64,000 bases of DNA from Diplonema papillatum. Lineage: Eukaryota > Euglenozoa > Diplonemea > Diplonemida > Diplonemidae. The stretch covers positions 101,779-165,778 of the forward strand of contig JAPJBO010000502.1 in assembly GCA_030068145.1 (NCBI GenBank), written 5' to 3'. Position 1 is the stretch's first letter. Each line of letters starts with the position of its first letter. Shown piece by piece: positions 10,799-20,698 of this stretch. Below the pieces are notes generated by a model, which saw only the letters and a list, made by a program, of their open reading frames with translations, was not told the origin of the DNA and searched no databases. A program made the translations under genes and the position numbers.

Positions 10799-12033
10799 TC
10801 AGGCCATAGCCGCAGTGAGCTTGTGCAGGAGCACTCTGGCTGCTGCTGCGGATCGGGCTATTAGAACAATGTCATCGACAAATTCAAGGTGCTTTAGGCG
10901 GATATGCCATCGTCCACCCGTAGGACCAAAGCACACGCCCGCGTTCGGAATGTCCACCCCCGCAACTTCTCTCTCATGATCGCATCGATCACGAGGTTGA
11001 ACAGCGTTGGGGCCAATGTGTCCCCTTGGAGGACGCCCGAGCAAAGCTCGATGGCCTCAGTTAGGCCATGTGGCGTGCGAACCTGTGTTGTCGCCCCACG
11101 GTATGTACTAATGATAGCACTCCGGAGCGAATCCGGTACACCGTAGGCTCCGAGAAGCTTTTCCAATGCGGGCCAGGAAACGCTGTCGAAAGCGGTCGAA
11201 AAGTCTACGAACACTAAAAAAGCTTCGCCTTCCTTTTCCACCCTGATCTGCTGCACTACGCTTCTCAGGCAGAGGACGTGTTCAGACGTGCCCCTGCCCG
11301 GCCTTCCCCCATTCTGTGTTGGAAGAAGGACGCTGTCAACTTGCCCAATTTGGTCACGTAGGGCCTGCCGGATCCTCCCTCGCAGTACTGCGTTGTACAG
11401 CTTCCCGCAGCACGATGCGAGGGTGACTTGGCGGTAGTTCCCTAAATCACGCCGGTTGCCTTTCTTGTACAGCGGTTGGGTCTCAGACCGCATCCACTCT
11501 GCAGGCAGTGCCTGCATGTACGCCTCCCGACAAAACTCGGTGACCTTTTCTTGGCCGTCAGGGACGCGCAAGAATGCGTTCGGAACTCCATCCGGACCGG
11601 CCGCCTTGCTGGCCTTAAGCCTACGAGAGGCACCCGCAACTTCAGAGATCGTGGGCGGTTCTGTCTTCCAGTCAAGGAAGGAAAAAACACAGGGCATTAG
11701 CTTCCCATTCCAAATTCCGTCAGCTGACGGAATTTGGAAATCCGGGCGGCTCAAAAAATAAAAAAAAAAAGTGCAAAAAACGACCTTCGATGAAAAAAGT
11801 CGTGGGCGTCCGGTGGAGGCGTGGGTTAGGCCAGCTGTGCCAAGCTGGCTGGCGGTCAGGGGCTGGCCATCGGTGGGTCGCCGCTGGGCATGGTGGGCTG
11901 ACTGGCAGAAGTTTGGGGCTGCCGCCGGTGCTGAGCCGAGTGAGAGTCGAGGCTCAGAAGCAGCCCAGAATTCGTGACAGATTCTCTCCGAGTTGACACA
12001 AGTGCCTTGTTCCGTGTGATCTCCGGTCTGCAT
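10799..12033 (-). pseudogene. Reverse transcriptase, fingers/palm, of the 9.8-11.8 kb LINE
   Basis: The first frame (12033-10894) contains KAAGPDGVPNAFL, LYKKGNRRDLGNYRQVTL (motif 1-2 region), the catalytic segment VFVDFSTAFDSVSW (motif A) and SGVLQGDTLAPTLFNLVID (motif B). The palm then shifts frame to 11044-10799, which supplies HLEFVDDIVLIA (the F-V-D-D motif C). Catalytic aspartates are present, but the frameshift between B and C means no intact enzyme. The first ~90 codons, upstream of the palindromic insertion, look non-coding. Confidence 0.85.
11695..11760. mobile_element. 66-bp palindromic repeat element, copy 1
   Basis: It starts CATTAGCTTCCC and ends GCGGCTCAAAAAATA. Positions 11708-11739 form a perfect 32-nt palindrome centred on CAGCTG with TTCCAAATTCCG arms. 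An almost identical copy is at 44550-44615 and a diverged inverted copy at 13308-13354. It lies at the 5' edge of recognisable LINE coding sequence. Confidence 0.75.
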
Positions 12034-12230
12034 CTACTCGTGCCAATGATTTGCCAGCACACACTATCTGAGTTGTGGATGAATTTGAAATGGGCTGTTG
12101 GCTTCAGGAGTTCGCACCAGGGGGAGCGGGGCGAGGGTCACACAGATGGCAAACGGTGCCACCAGTACGTTGGTCGTATGTCTTACGCGACAAACGGACT
12201 GAGAAGTGCAAACGCGTTCTCCACCTGAAT

Positions 12231-12290
12231 GTACCGTACCGTTTGCCGGGGGGCGGTGCCCCCCGGACCCCCCCTTTTGGAAGGTTCGGG
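12231..12290. repeat. G/C hairpin motif, copy 1
   Basis: GTACCGTACCG is followed by GGGGGGC, a short loop, GCCCCCCGGACCCCCCC and TTTTGGAAGG. It can fold into a strong hairpin. Related copies are at 27467-27520 (also followed by TTTTGGAAGG) and 35774-35812. Confidence 0.7.
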
Positions 12291-12299
12291 TGGCCTAAA

Positions 12300-13490
12300 T
12301 AAACAAATCGATTTCAGAGCGGGGACAGCAAATTGGCTATTGAGACGGAATTTGAAAAACTGAGGAAAAATGAAGCTAATAGCCTGAAAAAACAGCAAAA
12401 CAAAAAAAAAAACCCAAAAAAACAAAGAAACGCCAAAAAAACGCCAAAAAAAAAATCAAGGCCCTCCTGGTGAACCCGAATACTCGTGCACACCCCCGGC
12501 TGAACCTTGCTGCACCGTACCTAAGCCACCAAAAACGCCCAGCTTTTCACATCCTGCCTGCCAAGACCATTCAGCTACCGCTCAACAATCCTGATAGTTC
12601 TGCAGACTGCTTTAAAAGCTTTTGATAAGTACTCGAAATGCCACCTCATCAGACGCTTTCTGCTAAAATGCTTGTGTATTATGGAGACAAGCAAGCTTGT
12701 TGCCATAAAACAGGTGGGGACCTGGGGCAGGGCCTGGGCTACGGGGGATGCGTTGTGTCCGGGAAATCTCGAAGATGTATTCGGGTTCCTTCTGCGATTT
12801 ACCCTGCTTACCACCTGCCCTCCAGCCGGTCTTTCTGGCAACGCCGCACACGGTTGTCCTGGGCTTTGTTTTGGGCCGCCGAGGCCTTCATCTTCTTCAA
12901 TTGCCGGCCCATGGTGAGCTCCTCAAGGGCGTTCGCCAGTCCACCTGTGTCGAACACCTCGCGCAGGTGGGGAAAGCTCTGCGCCCTGCCACCACGAGTA
13001 ATGCCGGCGGGCACAACACCCAATTTCGATAAATCGCCCAAAAATGCTCTGAATGCTCTAACAGCCACTGAAAACCACGAAGGATTTCGCGGTTTGGAAA
13101 AAGAATCGGGAAGGTGTGACTGACATTCTTTGATCCTGTTGGTTCAGGCTTGTTCAGGAGTGCTACCATTTACCGGGATACTACTAGTCGTCGAAGCCAG
13201 CCCCACCCCGGATTCTTCTGGTATCGATTCGAGGTGGTCGTGCTCGTCTAGCCATGCGTCTTGCTCCAGTTCCCTCAGTAAACTGCAAGACCCCGTTCCC
13301 CTGCTCACCGATTTCCAAATGTCAACTGAAGGGACTTGGAACAGAAAGCTAATGTGGGGTGATCCCAACGTGGAAGGGGCTGCATAAACCTGGGGGGGTA
13401 TTTAAGCCCTGCGTCGGATGCGTACCAGGAGGCTTCTTTTCCTGCGGGTCAGATTCTCCCCGTCGCACGGCAGGTCAGCCGCGACTGAGG
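12300..13490. other. No confident gene
   Basis: An A-rich block (12360-12450) is followed by sequence with short ORFs on both strands and no domain I recognise. A diverged copy of the palindromic element lies at 13308-13354. Confidence 0.4.
13308..13354 (-). mobile_element. Palindromic repeat element, copy 3 (diverged, inverted)
   Basis: Its reverse complement reads CATTAGCTT, then TTCCAAG, TCAGTTGAC and ATTTGGAAATC. It aligns with the 11695-11760 element with scattered mismatches and lacks the CAAAAAATA end. Confidence 0.5.
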
Positions 13491-14108
13491 CTAAAATGTG
13501 GGCACACCGTTTGGATGACTTGGCCGCCGGAGAGGTACCGCAGGAGGCGGACGCGCAGCTGGAGATGACTGCACAGCCGCCCAGTCGTGCGCTCGCTGGG
13601 CATGAGATGTCGTGGAGGGTAGTTTGCGAGGGTGGTCCAGAATCGCTTCGGAACTCCCAAACTGGCGCAGAAGCGCGTTCGCGGGCTGGCCAGGGGCGTC
13701 GGGCATCGCGGTGTTTACATTAGCAGCGCGGAGGACTGCGCTCTTCTGGTGGTGATGAGGCATCGGGACGCGTTTAACCGCAGTAGCTGTGCCTCTCTTT
13801 GAGGAAACAGACGACGACTGCGGGTGCGTGTTCTCACATCCGCCCTCCACCGGTGCGTCCCGACAAGGAGACAGCATCATATCATCGTCGGTGTTCCTAC
13901 TGTTCCGCTTTATCCTCGGCCCTTTCTGTAAGCTCTCTCTGGCGCACGAGGCGGTGGATCCAGCGCTCGAATGGCACGATTCCGAAGTCACACGAGTGCA
14001 CCCTTCCTTCGGCCTCACCACGAAGGTTCCACTACTGTACGGTGCAAGTGCTGTGCGATTCGACAACGGCACTCCTGTGTTGAACAAAATTGCATCTGGG
14101 GCTGACAC
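13491..14108 (-). CDS. Hypothetical 205-aa ORF, doubtful
   Basis: This is an open minus-strand frame of 205 codons, rich in Ser, Pro, Ala and Arg, with no domain, signal peptide or membrane segment. Nothing around it supports expression, and a plus-strand frame overlaps. It could be an exon piece or chance. Confidence 0.2.
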   Translation of the reverse strand: MSAPDAILFNTGVPLSNRTALAPYSSGTFVVRPKEGCTRVTSESCHSSAGSTASCARESLQKGPRIKRNSRNTDDDMMLSPCRDAPVEGGCENTHPQSSSVSSKRGTATAVKRVPMPHHHQKSAVLRAANVNTAMPDAPGQPANALLRQFGSSEAILDHPRKLPSTTSHAQRAHDWAAVQSSPAARPPPAVPLRRPSHPNGVPTF

Positions 14109-14254
14109 GCAGTCGGCAAAGGGGTAATTAAGATCACTCAGCCTCTACACGGTTCGATCGCGAAAGCACGAAAGAAAATGTCACACTCCCGGTTGTTGAA
14201 GGCTCGCACGACCAAAGGGGGTGGGGAGGCGCCATACTCTTTCTGTGGGACGCC

Positions 14255-14596
14255 TCAATAACTCATGCTGTCAACGTTCCAACACGCTTTTTTCTTCGAT
14301 TGCTGGACCGGCTGGGCATTCCGGATGTGATCATACAGAACCGCGTACGTCCAAAAAAAAGAGAAATGAATACCACATGCGGTGCATATGATGACTTGCG
14401 AGGCCCTTAGAGTGACATTGTTGTCGAACGCAAAAAGCTTCACAACTTCCTGGATGAGATCCGACGCGTCTCTGTGGTTCGTGGGTTTTGTGGAAACAAA
14501 AATTGAAATGTACTGCCATGCGCAGTGAACGGCACAAGCTCCACGGTATAAGTACTCACTAAACCCGACCAACTGTGCGAAGCTGAGACAAGTCAA
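14255..14596 (-). CDS. Possible exon of an unknown protein
   Basis: A 113-codon minus-strand frame has a balanced, protein-like composition and a hydrophobic stretch (ASQVIICTACGIHFSFFWTY) and ends at 14255. CAG acceptor-like sites occur near its start (CTCAG at about 14580), so it may be a terminal exon. I do not recognise the family. Confidence 0.25.
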   Translation of the reverse strand: MTCLSFAQLVGFSEYLYRGACAVHCAWQYISIFVSTKPTNHRDASDLIQEVVKLFAFDNNVTLRASQVIICTACGIHFSFFWTYAVLYDHIRNAQPVQQSKKKACWNVDSMSY

Positions 14597-14707
14597 ACTA
14601 GAGTCAAACTCAACAGGGTCTGCTTTCCTGACAGTTTCAAGTCCATTACCTTGACCTGCTGTTTCGCCAGATAGTAGGCAGGGAAAGAAGTGCGTAGTTT
14701 TGTTTTA

Positions 14708-15023
14708 CCCTAAAAGGAAAAATGATGGATAGTAAAAATTATCCATCTGTGCTGGCTATCCATCATTTTTACCATCCATAATTGTTTGGGGGGTGGGGAG
14801 GACTATGTGCACATACGGGAAAAAGTGAATGCCAGCCACCACCAAAGCACCTCAAAAATATGCCTCTGCTTGAGGAAAGTTCGAACTTCCAGCATCCCTA
14901 CGTAGCCGGCATACTCGGCGCAAGCAGTCGACAACTAACAAGTAAAAGAATACCCTATAAGGAAAAATGATGGATGGTAAAAAGGCTGGATAGTAAAAAT
15001 GATGGATAGCCAGAATTATACTA
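14708..15023. mobile_element. MITE-like element with GATGGATAGTAAAAA repeats at both ends
   Basis: The left cluster (14708-14782) and right cluster (14951-15023) share ACCCTA.AAGGAAAAATGATGG and GGATAGTAAAAAT in several orientations, around about 170 bp of unique sequence. This is the pattern of a small non-autonomous DNA element with subterminal repeats. No coding capacity. Confidence 0.6.
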
Positions 15024-17000
15024 GGTAAATTTCCCTTACACCTTGTACCGTCTAACCTGTAACATACATGTAGTGGAAGATTTTGTTGTGAGGCGTGAGT
15101 GCTTCACTTTCTTGAAAAGCAACGAGTGCCCTTTGACAAAGGCAGAATCGGAGTGCGTGAAACACGGAGTGGCCAAGTCTGACAGAGTCACCAGAAAGAA
15201 CATCAAGCCCGTTTGGCGGGCAGTCCTCTGTCATTAAACAGTGGAACCGCAACCGCGATCCGTCGCTGATGCAACTGCTGTGATTCTTCAAGCTGTCGAA
15301 GGAACCCTTCTCCAAGCCGCAGAAACGAGGCAGACACACCATCCTCACAACCGAGGAAGAATTCCTACTCCTCAAGCTCCCCACGGCGGCCCGAAACGAT
15401 GAAAGAGAAAACGTGGATCGTCCCGGTCATCCAATGTCGGTCAATGCTGGCAAGGGTTGACAAAGACTGTAAGTCTAAAAAGGTGGTGCAGCTTCCTGTT
15501 GCCGTGGCATGTCAAAGCGAGGCAATAAACGTTGACCTAGGGACTGAGCGCTCGTTCGCTCCATGTTTCGAACCAGGCTTATAAACGGTGAACAAAATCG
15601 TCCACGACTTGCACCGTCTTGCAAGGGAGGAAATCGCAATCCCTTTTTAGAGTGAAAGTTTTTACGAGAAGGTCAAACGCATTGCTAGGCTCCGGCTATC
15701 AAGACCTACCTGGTTTTCTAATACTGCTCATCATCATGGTGGGCACAGCATCTCGCCACTGGCCAGTCACTTTGACTGGCCCTCGACTGCAACATCGTAT
15801 TATGCAGGTGTTTTGATGTGTGTTGCGAGAACCTTTTCGAACGCCCCTGAACGTCATGGATACGTCAGACTCAAAAAGCACGGCCACCTGTCCCACTTCG
15901 TTGCCGGGGGGATGTACCACAACCCCGTCGTTCGATCCGCTCTGCTCTGTAGTTGACCGTCTCCACGGGCTTGTCACAACGGTACGCCCCGCTTTCGGCT
16001 TCAGCGCACAGGAGCGAGCGAACAGCTTACGTTTCCGTTGTAGGTCTACTGGTGACAGAACGAAATAACGATGAGACATACGCGTCAGCGTCGAGGATCA
16101 CCTTCAGCGCATCGTCTTCTGTTTCGGTGGCCTGTTTCACCCAGACCTTCATAACGATAGCTCTTCGCCCGCCCGGTCGGGTGGATCGGGGAGCGCGTTC
16201 TTTCTTGTCAATCTCCCTCTCCCCCTCCCAGTGTCCCACCTTTTCGCACGTAGAATCATGACTGCGATCAAGTAGAATGCAGTGTTTGATCAGGCTGTCG
16301 AAGGTGAAAGCATCAAAGATGAACTATGACCGATGCCGCGGATCCGTTCAGGAACCAGAGAAACGAGCAACACTGCCAAACACGAGGTGTCTACTGTTGT
16401 CTCTGCCGTTTTGACAGAGCCGTCAGCCTCTCGAAAGGCGATGATATTCGAAGTCTTTATCGGTGGCAGCTTGTACAGACGAGGACAGTCCTGCGTTCCG
16501 GCTCGTCTTTCCATCCGGGGCACTTGTTAACATGCTTCCCACGTACTGTACGCTTTTCGCTACGGCGGGCCGCGACACACTTCGTGGCCGTTGTATTTCG
16601 AGTCAAATGCTCACTGGAAAAGCAGTGTGTCTGTGGGCACAGGCAAGGCAAGAGCAATGTAAGTGAATCGGAATGGTTGCACACTCGGCGAACCACTTCA
16701 CCGAGTCCAGCCTTCAACGATGCCCTCTCAGAGACAGGTCATCGCAGGCACGTATTGTTGCACAATTATACGCAAAAAGACTGCGTCCGGCAGAACAGCG
16801 CTCCGCAGGCAGTCGCTCCAGTTCTTGTCATCCCGTAGTAGTCCTGTTTCTGCACCTGTATCTTCCGTATTTTCCTGCCATTGAGCTGTTCCATATGTCG
16901 ATGAGAACAGAGGGCCAGGGGTCTAGCCAAACATGGCCGGAAACAATTTTGCTACCCCGTTCAGTACTGGCTGTAAGCTGAAACAAAGGTTGAAAGATTT
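15024..17000. other. No confident gene; scattered short frames
   Basis: Minus-strand frames at 15052-15384, 15699-16239 and 16290-16523 have partly protein-like stretches (for example VMKVWVKQATETEDDALKV near 16.15 kb) but no recognisable domain and no clear splice structure. They could be exons of an unknown gene downstream of the DHHC exon. Confidence 0.3.
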
Positions 17001-17273
17001 TTACAGGTTGTCGTGTCCATCGTCCCGAGGAGGCAAAAACCCAAGCACGTGGTCCTTGTGGTCGGCAAAATCTGGAGGGCTTGGCCAAAGCCACGACCAC
17101 TGGAATCTTGCTCCATCGCCAAAAACCTCATGAACGGCATCGTTCTTCACTGCTCGCAGGCCTTTTCGGCGGTCGATGCCAGCAACGCCCGTCGCCATCA
17201 CGCTGTACTGATCACACATCATAGCAAACGTGAACATTCCAAACAGGAAAGCCTCCATGATCAGAAAGAACAC
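17001..17273 (-). CDS. DHHC palmitoyltransferase, C-terminal exon
   Basis: After an AAACAG acceptor at 17274 the frame reads VFFLIMEAFLFGMFTFAMMC, which is the fourth transmembrane helix of a DHHC protein acyltransferase. Then come GVAGIDRRKG (the position of GxTGIE in zDHHC3/7-like enzymes) and EVFGDG.RFQWSWLWP (the conserved C-terminal VFG...W..P element). The stop is at 17001. Alone it lacks the catalytic Cys-rich domain. The matching N-terminal part, also minus strand and ending in phase 0, is at 38735-39361. Joined, they would give ~299 aa, the usual length for this family, but with an intron of about 21.5 kb. Two separate broken paralogues are the alternative. Confidence 0.7.
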   Translation of the reverse strand: MFFLIMEAFLFGMFTFAMMCDQYSVMATGVAGIDRRKGLRAVKNDAVHEVFGDGARFQWSWLWPSPPDFADHKDHVLGFLPPRDDGHDNL

Positions 17274-18319
17274 CTGTTTGTTATTAGGGAACGTGATAAT
17301 GCCGCCCATTCGAACTCGCCATTCGGTGTGTAAGATGTGAAGCCCTTCCAGCGTTTATTGTGGTTTAGAGGTTCGGTGTTTTAGGGTCTCCGATTGACCA
17401 TTGAGGCTGTGAGGCGTAGTATGAGGGATGTAGGTATGATTACACACTTTAACTACGGCTAGCCCGCCTTCTTTGCGAAGAGTTCCACAATGCCGACAAG
17501 TGTTGGGGCAGCATCGTGATTTGGCGTCGTCCCTGCTGGGTCACGACAGGTGAGTGGTGTCACCTCCCCATAAGCGAGCAAGGCGAGACGCGACGGGCGA
17601 CACCACCCCACCGCTTGATCAACGGGGGGAATCCGTAGCGCGACTGAAGATGCTGGGTAGCGGATTATAGAGTATCGTGACCCGGCGAAACTCAGGTGCT
17701 CCCGTCGTGTCACTGCCGAAGGGGCAGCAGTCACAAGGAACTTAGCTAAATGACAGGTTGGGTGACGCCGCCTCCCCTGCCAGTTAGGGGGAAGGACGTG
17801 ATGCGGCTGCTTCGGCAGTGACCCTGGTGGAGGAAAACCACGCGCACACGCCGGGGGGGGAAAAACTTAGTTTAATGTTTAGGCAGAGTACTGCCTCGCA
17901 TGCATGTTTGATGCTAGCATCAAGTCTTCGTCGAAGAAAGTGTAAAATAAAATAGGGGAAAGGGAAAAGGGTCGCAGGGAGTGTAAGACTCCGCAGGTAG
18001 GGTCTGGAACCTTGAGGGACTATTCCTCTGTATTCTTTTTTTCTTTTTTTCACCGCGGTGTTGTGAGCACCTCGTTCTTTGTCTCTGGTTTCGCTCTTGA
18101 ACGCATACCAATCCAAAGTTAGAGCTCTTCAGTGGGTCCTTTGGACGGGGACTTTCGGTCCTGTTCCGGTGCTTTCACAACTTTCTGGTTCCAATGTTTA
18201 TCGCATCCTTCCTTCGTCAGATTAAAAAAAAGGGGGTTCTGGTTTGGGTTGTGGCTCGTAACCAACGGGCTTTCAAGTAATTGGGAAAACACGTCCCCCC
18301 CCCCCCAGTAGGGCAGTGA
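17274..18319. other. No confident gene
   Basis: This would be intronic if the two DHHC parts are one gene. A 91-codon minus frame (17459-17734) and a few shorter ones show no domain. Poly(C) precedes the repeat block at 18320. Confidence 0.35.
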
Positions 18320-18403
18320 AGCTGGTAAACGTTGAGTAACGCGTTTACTCCAAAATGAGTAAACGTAAACGTTTATAAACGGTAAACGTTTACGTTTACT
18401 CGC
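18320..18403. repeat. GTAAACGTTTAC subterminal array, left
   Basis: Multiple overlapping GTAAACG/CGTTTAC units include a ~50-bp segment (CGTTTACTCC, AAAATGAG, TAAACGTAAACG) that recurs in the same orientation at 19045-19100. It flanks a hAT-like coding fragment. Confidence 0.7.
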
Positions 18404-18930
18404 CTACAGAGCAGATCATACTTGGCCCCTGGCAACCCACGTTCCATCAGGCTGGCCATCTCTTGTATGGCGGTGTCAAGCATCACCCCACCGTGTTCTT
18501 CGGGCGTTGGGGGGGTGTACTCATCGTGTGCTGATAGCCCGCACAGGACTGAAACCATGGTCAGGAACGAACGACCAGTAGCCTTGTTAAACCCGATGGC
18601 TTCTTCATAGAAGAAGTCCCTGATGGCTTCGTGGGCGTCCACTGAAGTGGTCGCTCGAGTGAGGAATTGCACCATATTCAGCTGCTTCGTCTTGGCTTTC
18701 TCGTTTTTCTTCTGCTGCCTTCAGCTTGACGACGAAGGCGGGTGTGTGCTGGGATCTTTTGGAGCGCAGCCGCCAATGCCGCTGCCTTGGCCGAGCAGGT
18801 GCTCAGCAGAGGCGGTGGAGAAGGCCTTATCGCAGAACTTGCAGGTTGCCTTGTGCATCTTCGATCCGGGTACTTCCGTGATTGTCACCCCCTCCCAGGC
18901 GTCTCCTTTGCGCTTGTTCGCCTTTTGTGA
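18373..18930 (-). pseudogene. hAT-like transposase, N-terminal fragment (BED finger plus N-domain)
   Basis: Reading leftward, 18925-18740 encodes a BED-type zinc finger (WEGVTITEVPGSKMHKATCKFC ... AEHLL), and a second frame (18675-18373) encodes AIRDFFYEEAIGFN and SFLTMVSVLCG, the conserved segment after BED fingers in hAT transposases. The catalytic DDE region and dimerisation domain are absent and the two pieces are in different frames. The fragment lies between two GTAAACGTTTAC arrays, so it is the core of a deleted hAT element of about 0.8 kb. Confidence 0.7.
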
Positions 18931-19012
18931 CGAAAGGTCCGTCTGGATATATACTTAGTTGCCCCTCTTCCTTGATAGATTGCGTTTTCAGTGGATGCCG
19001 ACCTTGATACAG

Positions 19013-19108
19013 TAAACGCCTACACAACGTTTACTCAACGTTTACTCAACGTTTACTCCAAAATGAGTAAACGTAAACGTTTATAAACGGTAAACGTTTA
19101 CCGTTTAC
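19013..19108. repeat. GTAAACGTTTAC subterminal array, right
   Basis: At least eight CGTTTAC/GTAAACG units, partner of 18320-18403. The outer ends GGTAAACG (left) and CGTTTACC (right) could be very short terminal inverted repeats. Confidence 0.7.
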
Positions 19109-19122
19109 CTGGAACACTGCAG

Positions 19123-20687
19123 TAGGGGGGGTCAAACTGTGTCCCATTTGGACCATTTCTCAAAGTCAGCAGTTCACACGTTAAGGGGGGACCCCCGCCC
19201 CAGGGTATGGTGGTTAAGCGTCCGGAAATTGCGGTTAACGCCCTCAGAAATCCGAAAAAGCTCGTCAATGAGCTCCAAAACGCAATCTTTAAAAAACGTG
19301 CCAGTTTGGTGCCACCGTTCGTCAAGGAGACCCCCTCGTCGTGCCTTACGTGGCAGGGCCCCCCTTAAAATGCAAAATAGAGGCACTTTGAAACGCCCAT
19401 AGGAGGGAACAGGAAGAGGAACGGGACCCGGTTTGCGCGGTTACTGTTGGGTGCTCCGTGCCAGTTCTCCAACATTGGCACGAAGGGAGCAGCTTTTAAA
19501 TGCTGTTGCGAACGACGCCTTGGTCATTCCCGACTCTGACGCCCTTCCCAGCTCCAGCCCCTACAACGATCCCAGTTTTCTCGACGCGAAAACGCACCGG
19601 TGTTGTGTGTGGCTACCATCTGCCATGATTTCTTCGTCGGCGTTGAGCCTCCTGAAGGGATTCGTCGAAGGAAAAGAAACAAAGAGCCGGCGAACTACCC
19701 TCTTCGCAAGAAAGCCCTCCTGAGGCCCGCCAACGCCTAGCGCAGATTGGCATAATCAGGACTTGCCTGCCGCAATGGCTTCCAAGATCGCTGCATGGCT
19801 TCACGCGGCGGAAAGCCTAGACACACAGGTAGGTGTGCTGCTGTGTACGTGCGCAAAGCTCACGCCCAGACGTTTGTCGCTTCTGTGACCCAGCTAGTGT
19901 AGTCAGTAGTCCGAATAAACGGGGCATCTTCCCACCACTTCGGCAACCAACGACGTCGCAGAAGGATGTCACGGGACACTGTCATCTCTGAGCAGCCGTC
20001 TGCGGCTTAGCAATCCCTATCGGATTGCATCTTACTCAGCCTGCACACAACTCTGATACCGCTCGGAAGCTTTTCGACGACACCTTCCCGGCTGACGAAG
20101 ACCTTGATGAGGCAGGAGTTTCCAAGACTCCCTTCTGACCGATCAGTGCCCCACGAGCGCTATATGGCACAAACCATGTCTCTGGTTGAGCCAAGCCACG
20201 GAAGCTGCTTCGTCCGGCCCCCTTCGCGTCAGCAGACGAGCTCCAGCTCCCTCATCAGGGCATCCCAGTTGAAGATCGCCGGGGAATTATGGTTACAGCC
20301 ATCCAATCTCGCGGCTTTCCATTTCGTCCCCGGCAAAGAGAGCATGCCAGGAGTAACGGTGCACAGACGACTGCTTGCTATCTTGTGTGACCCTGGTGAC
20401 CAAAAATACGCGAGGTGTGCTCCCGTGCCCCCTCCAAGAATGCGTATGTCTTCCCACGTGACAAACGGTGGCGTTTTGACAAACGGTGGCACCAAACGGG
20501 CACGTTTTTTTTACTTGTGCTCGAGCACAGCTTTTAAGCCCTGCGGAGACCATCCAGGTCTTTATTTCATGTTTTTTCCGGGGTTTGCCCTGGGGTATGT
20601 AGTCATGGGCTCGTGTACGCGCGTTTTTCGCCTTAGAAAAAAAATACCCCAATGGGACACTTTTTTGCCTTAGTTTGACCCCCCCTA
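19123..20687. mobile_element. DNA element with ~200-bp terminal inverted repeats
   Basis: Left arm 19123-19323 and right arm 20478-20687 are diverged inverted repeats. Both read inward TAGGGGGGGTCAAACT, then GTGTCCCATT, CAGGGTATG, AAAAAACGTGCC and GTTTGGTGCCACCGTT. The interior holds a minus-strand frame (20229-20495, with TPPFVTWEDIRILGGGTG) and other short frames but no recognisable transposase. It directly abuts the next element at 20699. Confidence 0.65.
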
Positions 20688-20698
20688 CCCCCCCCAGC

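Larger units (their letters stand above)
9773..11760 (-). mobile_element. Degenerate non-LTR retrotransposon (LINE)
   Basis: Minus-strand frames together encode most of a LINE reverse transcriptase and its C-terminal region. They are broken by at least two or three frameshifts (near 10.9 and 10.75 kb). No endonuclease was found upstream, so it is 5'-truncated or begins near the short palindromic insertion at 11695-11760. The 3' side has A-rich stretches on the + strand but no clear poly(A) tail. It is unrelated in sequence to the RLE and RNase-H LINEs at 46-64 kb. Confidence 0.85.

Noticed and set aside
17459..17734. 91-codon minus ORF as a conserved small gene
   Set aside because: Composition is plausible but there is no domain, splice or start support.
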